From contig NW_017802614.1 in NCBI RefSeq assembly GCF_001625305.1, positions 750,898 to 814,897 on the forward strand: a stretch of 64,000 bases of DNA, read 5' to 3'. A program made the position numbers and the translations under genes. The notes beneath the pieces were generated by a model. That model worked only from the letters and a program-made list of their open reading frames with translations. It was not told the DNA's origin and searched no databases. Positions within the stretch are counted from its first letter, which is position 1. Every line of letters begins with the position of its first letter. Below, one piece after another: positions 28,001 to 37,700 of the stretch. Origin of the DNA: Branchiostoma belcheri. Taxonomy: Eukaryota > Chordata > Leptocardii > Amphioxiformes > Branchiostomatidae.

Positions 28001-30788
28001 CACCCATGCAAAAAACATGCAGTGTGAGTAAGAATCTCCCTGGCTTTTCCTCAGAATCCAGTGCCATTTCATTACAGGTTTTTATAGGGTCTACTTGTGT
28101 GCCTGCTTCCCACGCTCACTTTCCTTGTCTAGTTGAGAGTGTTGCATTTCAATCTGCGTCTTTCTTTCCTCTTGACTTAAGAGGGAAGGTCTGGGGTAAC
28201 AGCGTGAATGCAGATTATAATACAGGGCTTGAAATTCATTTTCGGGAATAGGTACACGGGTGAAATATATACATATACGGGTGAAATATTGAATCTGAAA
28301 TTCCTAAGCTAACTTCAGAATTTTTAACAGATAATACATGTATGATAAAGGTTTTCTTATTTTCTTTTACACTTCAGTTTCAAGAATATGGTGCAAACCA
28401 GTGTACAATAACTGTGTGTAATCTACACAAATGTCAAGGTGCAAAAAACTCACTGCTCAAATTTTTTGTGTACAAAAGTGCCTATGCACCCAGTATTTCC
28501 AGCCCTGCAATGTGTACTTCAGACTCCCTGAAATGCAAGTCATACACTTGTACAGCTGGAGCTGAACATGGGAGGGTCTGTAACTTCCAGAGGATCTTGT
28601 AACACAAAAGCAGCCTGGCTAAGTCTTAAGTGGTCACTTATCAACAGCTGACTGGACCTGACCCCTGACCTTGTTATCCATCCAACTGTAAGAATGTATT
28701 TCCTGTTAAAATACCTCCACAAGAATAGTACCATAGACTCAGAGGTTGCACAGATACAGGCAATACATTCACAGCATTGCCAGCATTGCTACATCACGAA
28801 CAGGACATCACTACTCACTTACTCACTATCCGATTTATAGTCTGATGTTCCTATCTTGCGGGCTTTCAGATGCTTGCACTACAGAGATGAACAAGTTTGA
28901 CAAACCTGCTTTTCTAACCCAGATACATGTTGTATAATAGAGCAAGTTCCACCAATGCACTAGGCAAATTTTATGCAGCATGTACAACACATGCCCATAA
29001 TGCATGAACATAACCAGTAATGTTATACATTACAGTAAAACAAGAAAGAAAGAAAATCTATAACAAACATGGCTTGCAAAGAATAGCATCAAAGAATGTC
29101 ATATCAGGTAACATTAAGACAGGGATGGGGAGGGGGGCAACTTTGTTTCTTCAATCCTGTCAAGACAGTGAAAAAATTTTACTGCAAAAAAAATGTAATT
29201 TTTAAGTAAACAGTGACAGCAATTAGAACTATGTTACAACTTACAAATAACCCTTCTATTATGTGAGTAACGTTACTTTACTAATGGCCCTGGGCAAAAT
29301 GCACACATGCGGAACACTGCCACAAACAGAGGCACTACTGGGGAAAAACGTCACGAAAACAGTGCAAAATGTTCTTAAAAATCATCACGGCAAAGCTGGT
29401 ATGTCACTAACAATCAAGCATATTGTAACCAACACCCTTCATTCTTAGCATAGACCGGCTATAAGGGCTAACATGGTGGTCAGTTGAAACAACATGGAGA
29501 CATTTGATGGTTGAACTTTGCCCCCCAGCCACACCCATGACTGTGCACATTAATTGTCCCACTTTCCCGGCGGGTGGACAAACAGCTGCTTATTGCGATA
29601 TATGACGCAAAACTGTTACCATCGTGATACAACTGAAATGTGCATGCAAATATCAAACCAGTTTCACTGATGACAGTCAGAATATTGTTGGTTGTTTCTT
29701 TCACATTGTTTCATTTATTGATTTAATGTGCCTACTACTACTACGTAATTTTGCAACAACAAAAAATGGTAACGGTAAACCAACAACATTTTTAGACCAG
29801 TTTCATTGACTGCACTTTCTCTCTATTCCCTATCTCCTATATCCAATAGTGGGGCCAAGATAAACAAGACTTCACAGTCAAAGCCACAAGGCAGGAATAA
29901 ATACATAGAAGCCTTTGGGACCAGTCACTTTGGCTTGACAAGAGCTTACATGTACCCACCCCATTGGAGGGACAAACCTTAAGCCTCCTACACAGGGTAT
30001 ATCATCAAGCAATGGCCATAACATCAATAACAATCAGAGATTATAGCACCTGTTAGAAGAACAAACGAGTGAGATACATCTGTATGTCTGATGCAATAGA
30101 TAACTTTAACATTTGAAAGACACATCTTCATAACTGTACACACTTACCGGCTTGGCCGAGTGCCTTGTAAAACCTATATTCCAGATGCAACTGTGGTGCT
30201 CTGGATTTCATTGGTTCCTGAGAAAAAAATGAATTAAGCATGTAAAAAAAAGGATGCGAGGACGCAGCTATTGGCAACCATTAGGTAAGCAAACAATGGT
30301 CAGCAAATAACAATGGCAGTACAAGAGCAAAATGGCCACTGCCAAAATTCCATAACACAAAAATGGCTGAACAGCAAACAATCCTTACCAGCTTGATGGC
30401 CACATGCTCATTGTTGTACAAGTTCTTTCCTGTGGAGAAATATCACACCCAAATTGTCAGCTGAGTGTTTATATTTCATTTTTTCTTATCTACATCACCA
30501 GACAAAGCTTGTGCACATGAGTCATTGCCAAATCAACCACAAAAAGACAAACAGTTGAACATAATTCACACAAGTCAAAAAGAGGAAATATATATGGCAG
30601 GATTTCTCACCTAATCTTAATTCTCCAAAATTTCCACATCCAATTTTCTTGCCGACTCTGAAGTTGGGCCCTACCATGAGCACCCCAGAGTTGGAAGGGT
30701 TGTGGGTACGACCGCTGCGCCCACTCGACTTCGACTGCTTTCTGTCAGCAGCGATTCTGTCCCGATCATGATCCATCCTCTTGTGCAT
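10030..30788 (-). CDS. CSNK1G: CSNK1G (casein kinase 1 gamma), 11 coding exons
   Basis: Serine/threonine kinase of the CK1 gamma group, anchored at the plasma membrane and active in Wnt/LRP6 signalling and membrane traffic. Exons on the minus strand: 30788-30611, 30429-30389, 30217-30148, 16898-16750, 13943-13709, 13379-13294, 13048-12964, 12441-12293, 11940-11839, 11467-11289, 10084-10030. All phases agree; the product is 442 residues (vertebrate forms about 420-450). Visible motifs: glycine loop GCGNFG (50-55), VAIK lysine K72, catalytic YRDVKPEN (D162), DFG (185-187), and [16 protein letters not shown] in the activation segment. The tail carries STNGELN and the lipid-attachment motif [11 protein letters not shown] (426-436); palmitoylation there is known for the family. 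ATG 30788 is used; M5 (MDHDRD), which aligns with the vertebrate start, is an alternative. Confidence 0.95.
11132..11289 (-). CDS. CSNK1G: Alternative CSNK1G C-terminus by read-through of exon 10 (hydrophobic tail)
   Basis: If the donor at 11288 (AA|GTATGAG) is not used, the frame stays open for 51 more codons and stops at 11132-11134. The tail begins YEKLY and contains a strongly hydrophobic run ([18 protein letters not shown]), then a Ser/Cys-rich hydrophilic end. This would replace the palmitoylated CCCFF tail of exon 11 with a possible membrane-spanning segment, giving a 476-residue protein. The donor is weak because the last exon base is A rather than G. No homologous tail is known to me in vertebrate CK1 gamma, so an open intron by chance remains possible. 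Confidence 0.3.
13944..16749 (-). other. CSNK1G intron 4
   Basis: No exon is visible. It contains a G-run near 15700 and microsatellite-like tracts, but no terminal-repeat element that I could define. Confidence 0.6.
18149..18478. other. GC-rich open block of unknown nature, repeated at 20185-20514
   Basis: A GC-rich island inside an AT-rich intron, open on both strands (109 codons plus, 67 codons minus) and identical between the two copies. On the minus strand the frame ends [15 protein letters not shown]. About 130 bases further on is AATAAA, which would suit a terminal exon. An AG that could serve as acceptor precedes it (CATACTAAG). I recognise no homologue on either strand. It might be an orphan or alternative terminal exon, or simply GC-rich non-coding sequence. 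Confidence 0.3.
18629..19775. mobile_element. hAT-like non-autonomous DNA transposon, copy 1
   Basis: Starts CAGTGGTCGAAATACC and ends GGGTATTTCGAACACTG, an imperfect inverted terminal repeat with CAGTG/CACTG ends. Subterminal stretches repeat motifs of the type CTGCAAT-TTGCAGA on both sides. The middle contains GC-rich palindromic runs around GGTCCGGTCC and no transposase-like reading frame. An 8-bp target duplication cannot be shown because the right flank is the duplication junction; hAT membership is inferred from the terminal bases. Confidence 0.6.
20665..21815. mobile_element. hAT-like non-autonomous DNA transposon, copy 2
   Basis: Second copy of the element at 18629-19775, carried along in the tandem duplication. 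It has the same terminal repeats. It differs by scattered substitutions and small indels, for example extra bases around 20918-20985. The right flank reads TACAT, as do the last five bases before the left end, a possible short target duplication. Confidence 0.6.
21816..24299. other. CSNK1G intron 3, no gene seen
   Basis: Includes a C-run near 21957. Several short open frames occur on both strands but none resembles a known family or carries convincing splice sites. Confidence 0.5.
24300..24475 (+). mobile_element. MITE of the TACTGTAAATCAC family, truncated copy
   Basis: Begins TACTGTAAATCAC and follows the same internal sequence as the full copy at 39207-39418 (for example GAACATGTCCATTTTTCT) but lacks the right terminal repeat. 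Confidence 0.6.
24651..24897. repeat. Pair of ~95 bp direct repeats
   Basis: The segments 24651-24747 and 24804-24897 are near-identical, sharing AATGCTAATCCTAACCATG and GATCGTTTGGCTTCGCTGTT, with about 56 bp between them. No inverted ends or coding content are seen. Confidence 0.8.
26435..26646 (-). mobile_element. MITE of the TACTGTAAATCAC family, full copy
   Basis: 212 bp, starting TACTGTAAATCAC and ending GTGATTTACAGTA, so the 13 bp ends are perfect inverted repeats. The internal sequence is the reverse complement of the copies at 24300 and 39207 (it contains AGAAAAATGATGGACATGTT). There is no coding capacity. Confidence 0.75.
26647..30147. other. CSNK1G intron 3, remainder
   Basis: No supported gene. 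A stretch near 26995-27120 also begins with TACTGTAAAATCA and may be a decayed relative of the same MITE family. Confidence 0.4.
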
Positions 30789-31597
30789 GGCCACACATAG
30801 AAAAGCACGATCCTAGAAATGACGCTAGGCAACTGATTAGCTTTTTAGCTTATTTGTCCCGATGCCGGCCAGCAGCACCCCGCAAATAAATCTTCCTCTT
30901 GGCCCTCGACCTTTTCTCCAACAAGCCTTGTGCACTACAGCGGTGCGGCCCAGAGATTATTTTCCTCTTGAACACTGCGTTATCTTATGGCGTTTCTCCC
31001 CATTCTTGGTAGCAAATATTGCGACATGGAGCCTTCCGATAGAATCTAGGATGTTCTATGCCCTGTTATTCCTGTGGAGAAGGGAAGAATGTCGTTAATA
31101 TTAAGGTAGAAAGGAGCAGGAAATATAACTGGGTGTCAGGAACCATTTTCGAAACCGGTTGCCCAGTGGCGGACCAACAAAACCCGACATTATTTTAGGC
31201 CCCTTTATGGCATTATCTGAGCATAAAACAACACGCCGTTTGTCCACATTCTACATAAGAAATGCATGAACCAAACCTGTTGGCGATTACATGCCAAACT
31301 GGTTGCAAAGCGTGCTTTTGGTACGTTTTCTTGGACAGGACCTGGGTTAGCTGATCAAGGCGGTAAACAGTGCAGCCTGTCGGGTCAGTTCTTCCCTGCG
31401 CATGGCAGGTGAATTCCCGTCGCCAAGCCGATGGGCGGGATGTTTTCTCATAACATAGCAACAGAGGCTGGTGTGCGGAGCTCAACAGGAGAATAAAGCA
31501 CAAGAAACAGGCAAAATCGGGTAGATCCAAAACAGAAAATATAGTTTGTGATTTGAATACCTGGGCGCCAAACTCCTCCGTGTTCCAAACCAGCTCG

Positions 31598-31605
31598 TGA
31601 CGTCA
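31598..31605. promoter_or_regulatory. CRE site TGACGTCA (first)
   Basis: Perfect palindromic CREB/ATF site about 150 bp upstream of the CEP120 ATG. Confidence 0.5.
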
Positions 31606-31646
31606 CATAGTCTGATCGGGCCCAGTTTCCGGTAAGATGGCGGCCC

Positions 31647-31654
31647 TGACGTCA
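31647..31654. promoter_or_regulatory. CRE site TGACGTCA (second), abutting an ETS-type site
   Basis: Perfect CREB/ATF palindrome followed directly by CTTCCGG, 93 bp before the CEP120 start codon. Confidence 0.5.
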
Positions 31655-31689
31655 CTTCCGGCCTTCTGGGCCTGCGCAAACGGACAAAC

Positions 31690-31719
31690 ATGGCGGCGGT
31701 TTCAAACTTTCAGCTATGA
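31690..31719 (+). CDS. Short upstream ORF before CEP120
   Basis: ATGGCGGCGG opens a nine-codon frame that ends in TGA at 31717-31719, 27 bases before the CEP120 ATG. It would matter only if transcription starts upstream of 31690. Confidence 0.3.
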   Translation: MAAVSNFQL

Positions 31720-31746
31720 AAAGACGACAGAAAACGCTGAAAAACA

Positions 31747-34700
31747 ATGGTTAAAGACCAGTTTCTTGTCGTCTTAGGTATCCTCGAGGGTGAGAAAAGA
31801 TGTTTATATACTTTTACATCCGTATTCATAACTTCTTTTGCGTCATAGTGCATTATTTTGACCCTACTTCCGGGGTTTGTGAGAAGCAATTTTTTTGCCT
31901 TCATTATCATAACAATCTCTGTTTTCGTGATGTATTGATCATGAACAGGTCGTAAGTTTCCAAAGCGTTCACGGCACCAGATTGTTGTCGAGGCCAAGTT
32001 TGACGGAGAGCTACTTTCCACGGATCCAGTCGATCATACTGAGACTCCTGACCTGAACACCGAATTGGCCTGGGAACTCAACAAAAAGTCACTGCACCAA
32101 CACAGGTGATTTTTTTTCCCAGCACCATCCTATCAAAATAAATAAATTATCTAACATTTTTAACCTCCTTAGTCCTATGGGTATAGAAAGGGACTAACCT
32201 CCTTATTATCACAAAATAAAGCACAGAGGGAGTAAAGGTGGATTATTCAGTGGATAATAACTGGTCATAGTAACCAAATCCTACTCTTATCTAACTAAGT
32301 TAGTTGTTTAAGTTCTCACATCAATTAACACATTGGTACAAACAAGCTATCCTAAATGACCACACTTTTTGACTGGCCTGATGTTATGATGTTATTATCC
32401 ATATCAAATGAGGGCTGCTGATTCCGTCAATGGCATCAGTCACATATTCATAAATTGCAGAACATCACTCTTTAATCTCATGATTTGGCATTTTGAGATT
32501 TTTTTATGACATCTGTGAATAATTTCATCAGGTTGGTAAATATCGAATGTGTTTAACCACAACCAAGTTTCCTATCAATGTGTGTGACATAGTCCTACTT
32601 TTGTCCTAAGGGTAAAAATTGCTTTGATATTAAAGAACTAGAATATATTATATACCCCACTCTGGTGACATGTCTTGCCATTGGTCCAGGTTACAGAGAA
32701 CTCCTATCAAGCTCCAGTGCTATGCTGTGGACACTCTAACATCTGCTAAAGAGGCTGTTGGATATGTCATCATAGACATTAGACAAGCCAAGCAGGATGA
32801 TCCGGTAGGTACATTATGTACCTGATACAAGGTACAAGTTCAAACTAGTTGTCAATAGTGTGTGTAGTCAGTGGTTAGTGGCCCTGTCTATGATGAACCA
32901 AGCATTTTTTTCACCGAGAATGTAAGAAAATTTGAGATGTAACACAAGTGTACACACTAATAATGACTGCATGGATTTGACTTCCCACAGACACCAAGCC
33001 CTCGATGGTACAGCCTACTGAGTTCCAAGTACAGCAGATACAAGCCTGAGATCAGGGCCAGCATCTCTATAGAGACAGACAGTGTGGACAAAAAAGACAG
33101 CTCCTTCAGAGCTAAGGATGCTCCTCCAAGAGATGGTAAGAGCTTAGCCTGTGGACGTGTTGCTGGTAAAAATAGATTTAGTGTTCAAGTGTGCTTGGGT
33201 TGGTCATATGACGTCAACACATATACATGGTCTTGACTCTTCAGAATAGAAGTTTGAGTTTAGAAAATTGTTGGTGCCATGGAGTCTATGGAAAGAACAA
33301 CCTTGACTTTGTGAATTGTTCCCTTGAAGGTTAAGTTTGGTGTAGAAAGATTTTGTGTTCAAGTGGGTGTGGGCTGGCTATATGATGTCAACGCAGTGAT
33401 GCAATATTCTCGGAATGTATAGCAATACCTACTAAAAAGTATTACACAGTTTCTTCATTATGCTCTATAAGACTACTACTAGAGTTTAGACATGGTTTAT
33501 CATCCATCCATGTCCATCCAAATTTAAATTTTAGCATGTCATTTCCTCAATTCTGCATGCACATGTATGTGAAAGTTAATTTTGCTTCCTGGGCACTTAA
33601 AGTATTAAAGTATTGTTGTCCCCTCAAATTCTGAAAATTGTCCTCTGCAGCTTGGAAAATACAATTTTTTCCAGCAGCTGAAAGTTTGATAATTTTGCCA
33701 TATTACAATGTATATATATATACCAGTTTGTCTTAAAAAGTTAGTTGCAAAGTTTGAGAGCAAATGAAAAAAGAATCTTCTAAAATCAATAAAATAAGTA
33801 GAAACCATTATGGTGAACTACAAACACAGTAGTAGCATCAGAGCATCATATTTCAGTCATACATTTAGGAGGGGACGGTCAGTGGGCATGGGAAGGGTGA
33901 AAGTTATGAAGAAAAAAAGTAATTTGATTATACCCAGTGATACAAACATTTGGAGTGGCCAAGCAGACTGTGAGTTTTACTTTACAGCCCCCTCTCCTTC
34001 TACCACCTCTGGTTCAGACATTGACCCGCGCACCCTGAAGGCACAGCTGAATGAGGAGGAGGGGTACTACCAGATCGGCCCGGCAGACAGGTGTACTCAA
34101 CACTTCGTACTCTCTGTCACCGTGGCATTTGCCTCCAACTTGCCTCAGGTATTTATGGCTAGTATCGTTTACATTTCATTACAGTAACCATGAACAGCCC
34201 TAATATTAATATTCCTTCTGAAAAACATTGCATCAGCCAAGTTTATTTCTGTACACATACATGTAGGTGTATTCAAAGTGGGTAATAGGAAGGGGGAAGG
34301 GCTCATGGTGCTACCTGAGGGTCAGTGAACCAGTGTTTCCGCCAGACTGCAGCTGAGAGGCCGTCCAGTTGGGAAGGGCCGGGTCGCGAAAATGAATTAA
34401 CTTAGGGAACACGTCGCGAAAATTAACTGAGGGGGCGGGGCATTTGTTTACACTTGTTTACAAGTTGAAACTGTCCACAAGCATTCCACATTTTTTTTTG
34501 TATTGACATAAAAACACAGTTACAGATGGCAAACGTATCGTCAGGAAATTATACTGTTGCAAAACTCTGCTGCAAAACTCCAAACATCGGCATCATTTAA
34601 TTATAACCTCCGGTAGCGCCCGCGCTAGCCGGATTTTTAATAGTGAAGAGCCTTGCTTCGTTCGTACTCGTACTTATTCCGTACATTTCCGCTACGAATT

Positions 34701-37700
34701 ACTAGTTAATATCAAGCCAAAAATACATCAAAACATGTAAACAAATGTCATCTTATCTCTCATACACGAGACAAATTTTGAAAAATAATTGGCTGTATCG
34801 TAGCTTTCATTGCTGTTTCATTCAACAAAAATGCTCCTTGATTGTAAAATGATCACTCATCTGTTGTCTCCAGTACAGTGTCAAATGGTAGCGTGATCGT
34901 AGCGTGCGAAAAATTGTCGTTAAAAGTCAGAAAATCGCCGGAAAAATAAACTTGCAGCACGCATTCTCAACCTCGCCGGAGAAGGAAATACGCGCCATTT
35001 TGTCATTAACATGTAAGTAGCAGCGTGAACTCTACGCTCTGATTGGTTGACCTCATATGACCTGCGCTCTGATTGGATAGAGCCATCTTTGCCGGCATAG
35101 CTGTAGAATTTGTTTGTTGGCGAAGAGAGTTACACTACGCTACTTTCTACGGTGTTTCTACCGCTAATTAATAACAACCCATTAAAGAAATTCATTATGA
35201 AGAATTTTTTGGGAGAATGTATGCATCCATATGCCGATTTGTGGTGCCTTTCACGTATTCAAGCAAGCCGGAAGTGTTAGCGCACCGCGGCGTGGATAGC
35301 AAACTGCGGCGTGGATTTTCATGCAACATTTTACCGGATGGAGACTTGAAAAACGGGTTTTAATGAGATTAACGTATGCGAAAGGCGCCGGCATCAATTG
35401 TTCGTCAGCATGATAACAATAGCAAAACAAACAACGTGTGTCTTTCTTGCCTTGGACGGCGTCCTCGTCTACAGCAACAAAACAAAGACTGTCAATTTCT
35501 CTGATTTTTCCGAGTCTCGAAATTTTTTAAGACGACGGCCTCTGTCCGAGTTCAGGCCGTCCAAAACGACACCAGGCCGTCATATGATGGGTGGACGGCC
35601 CTCTGGCGGAAACACTGCAGTGAACTGTTAGTGCCATAAAGGAAGTAGCATGCTAACCTGGCCAGACAAAAATGTCTGGAGAACCATTGGTGATCTGAGG
35701 TTCTGAGGAAATTCTGCATGCTGCATACATATAGATTGTAAACAAATAAGTTAAAACACTAACTAGGGTGTTTAGAACCTCACTTAGGGTAGAGAAAACA
35801 CAATGATTTTTAGGTTAATGGTTGGGTTTTGTTTGATCAGCATCTCCTCCTATCAAGATGGGCAAGAACTACAGGGTAGTTTTGTTTGACCCAACCCAGA
35901 GGCAATTTTCACCACTGACCTTACTAGGACAAAGTATGTCATTTAGCTGCCATGAAGAGTTAGCAAATACTTCAGCAGTAAACTACACACCTCAATGGCA
36001 TCAGTGGTATGCTCTGCCTGAACAGTTTAGTCTAAGGTAAACAAAGCATTCTGTTCTTTGATTACTTTGAACATGCCTGAGATATTTCAGGGGTTGATGG
36101 ACACATCAAATTTGAAGGAAGACTGACTGTAGGGGCCTTTACAGGGCTTGACATGCCCTTTTTTGCTCATTGTCATAACTTTGTAACTCTGTCAAAAATT
36201 TGTAATATGAAAGAGCACAATGGCAGTCAGGTATTGACATTCCCATTTTAAACTGCTGTATGAAACACCAGAGTGTAACTTGTAATGAGCTATCTTAATA
36301 TTGGTTTTCAGCTATGCCTTTGTGATTGTCTGCTGTAGTTCCAGTCTAAGTCAGTAGGTGGAAGGCTAGCAGCAGCCTTTAGTTATTCTCATAAGAGCCA
36401 TTATATTAGTACCTCACTTGTAGAGATAAATTCAATAGATTCATTGTAATGCAATACAAGAGCAAGTATTTATCATCAATCGGGATGCTCTGTGCTGAAT
36501 CTTATCATTTTTACAACTATCTTGCAGCTTGTTCCGATGTCGATGCCGCTCCCCTCAAGAGGCAGTGGGTTCTTCTTTTACTACTCCCTCCTGGGTAACG
36601 ATGTCACCAACGAGTCCTTCCACAACCTGCTGAACCCTGACTTCCCGGCGGAGCGTGCGTCTGTCCGTGTGCGCAGCAGTGTGCAGGTTCTCAGGCTCTT
36701 CCTGGCCGCTCAGCCTGGACTACAGGTCAATTTGTCATGTGTCTATATTCCAAAATAAAGAAAATATATGCAGGTCTTAGGAAAGTAACATTCTTGTGAC
36801 ATAATACTGTAATGCACTGTTGTAGCCAGCATCCATCTTTCTGTCATTTGGTGGAATTTTGTTGCTTATGTCAGACAAAAATTTTGCACAATCTTCCATC
36901 TTTGCGAGAGATGTCATTAAACTAAACTTAGTCTACCAGCAAAACTTGCCCCTCAAAATGCAGTAAATAACATTTCAGTGGGTTAAGATTTCAAAATTTT
37001 CTTCCCCCCAAGGATTGTTGCAATGTGATGTTTAGGCCATGTTGATTTGATTATATGGATGACATCCTCCGGGAGCCCCAAAACTGATGCGCGCGTGCGA
37101 ATAAAAAAAAAGTTTTGCAAAAAAAAAAGTTGCTTTCACTATGAAATCTACGTGGTCATGAAGGTTGAACAAATGGCACAGAATATGTTATGGCGAATAA
37201 TCTACTCTTCGAATTCATTTCTTTACATTTTTGTCTTTTTTCATTTGATTTTGGCATTCTACGACATTGGTATCGTTTCTAAATGTTTTCCTTGCAACTT
37301 ATGGTATATTTTTGCTCATTTAGCAACTTTTTTGCACAATTTACAGTATGGTTGAAAACTTTTTTTTTTTTGGAAACGGTCGAAAATTCATGCGCGCGCG
37401 GATGTCATCCATATAATCAAATCAACATGGCCTTACATCAAACAAAAATGAGATGACAGAAAAAAATTTGACTGGCTAGAACACTGCAGTCGTGTAGACT
37501 GTGTTAACAATATAGTCATACCAAGGAGGTTTCTCTTTTTTAACTCCATGGTCATACTGATATAGACATAGCTTCATATGAACAAGAAAAAGTGTGGCAG
37601 AAAATCCTGGGTGACAGAGAACACTTGGTGATGATACTAACAGTGAGCCTTCCCTTGCTGCAGATCCACCTGTGTTGTGGAGACCACTCCCTGGGCAGTA

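Larger units (their letters stand above)
30789..31746. promoter_or_regulatory. Divergent CSNK1G/CEP120 promoter interval
   Basis: 958 bp lie between the two start codons, which point away from each other. The right half has two perfect CRE sites, ETS-type CTTCCGG/TTTCCGG sites, an NRF1-like TGCGCA and an AAGATGGCGGC (YY1-type) at 31634-31644. This is typical of a TATA-less housekeeping promoter. Confidence 0.7.

Noticed and set aside
30789..30794. Two extra N-terminal residues for CSNK1G
   Set aside because: That extension would begin at GTG; the first ATG is at 30788.
35838..36040. Open frame after an acceptor-like AG in CEP120 intron 5
   Set aside because: The CEP120 frame passes directly from the exon ending 34148 (FASNLPQ) to 36528 (LVPMSMPLP) as in vertebrates; including this frame would insert unrelated residues.
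37047..37355. 102-codon frame inside the 398 bp palindromic element
   Set aside because: It lies within a MITE and has no transposase features; open by chance.
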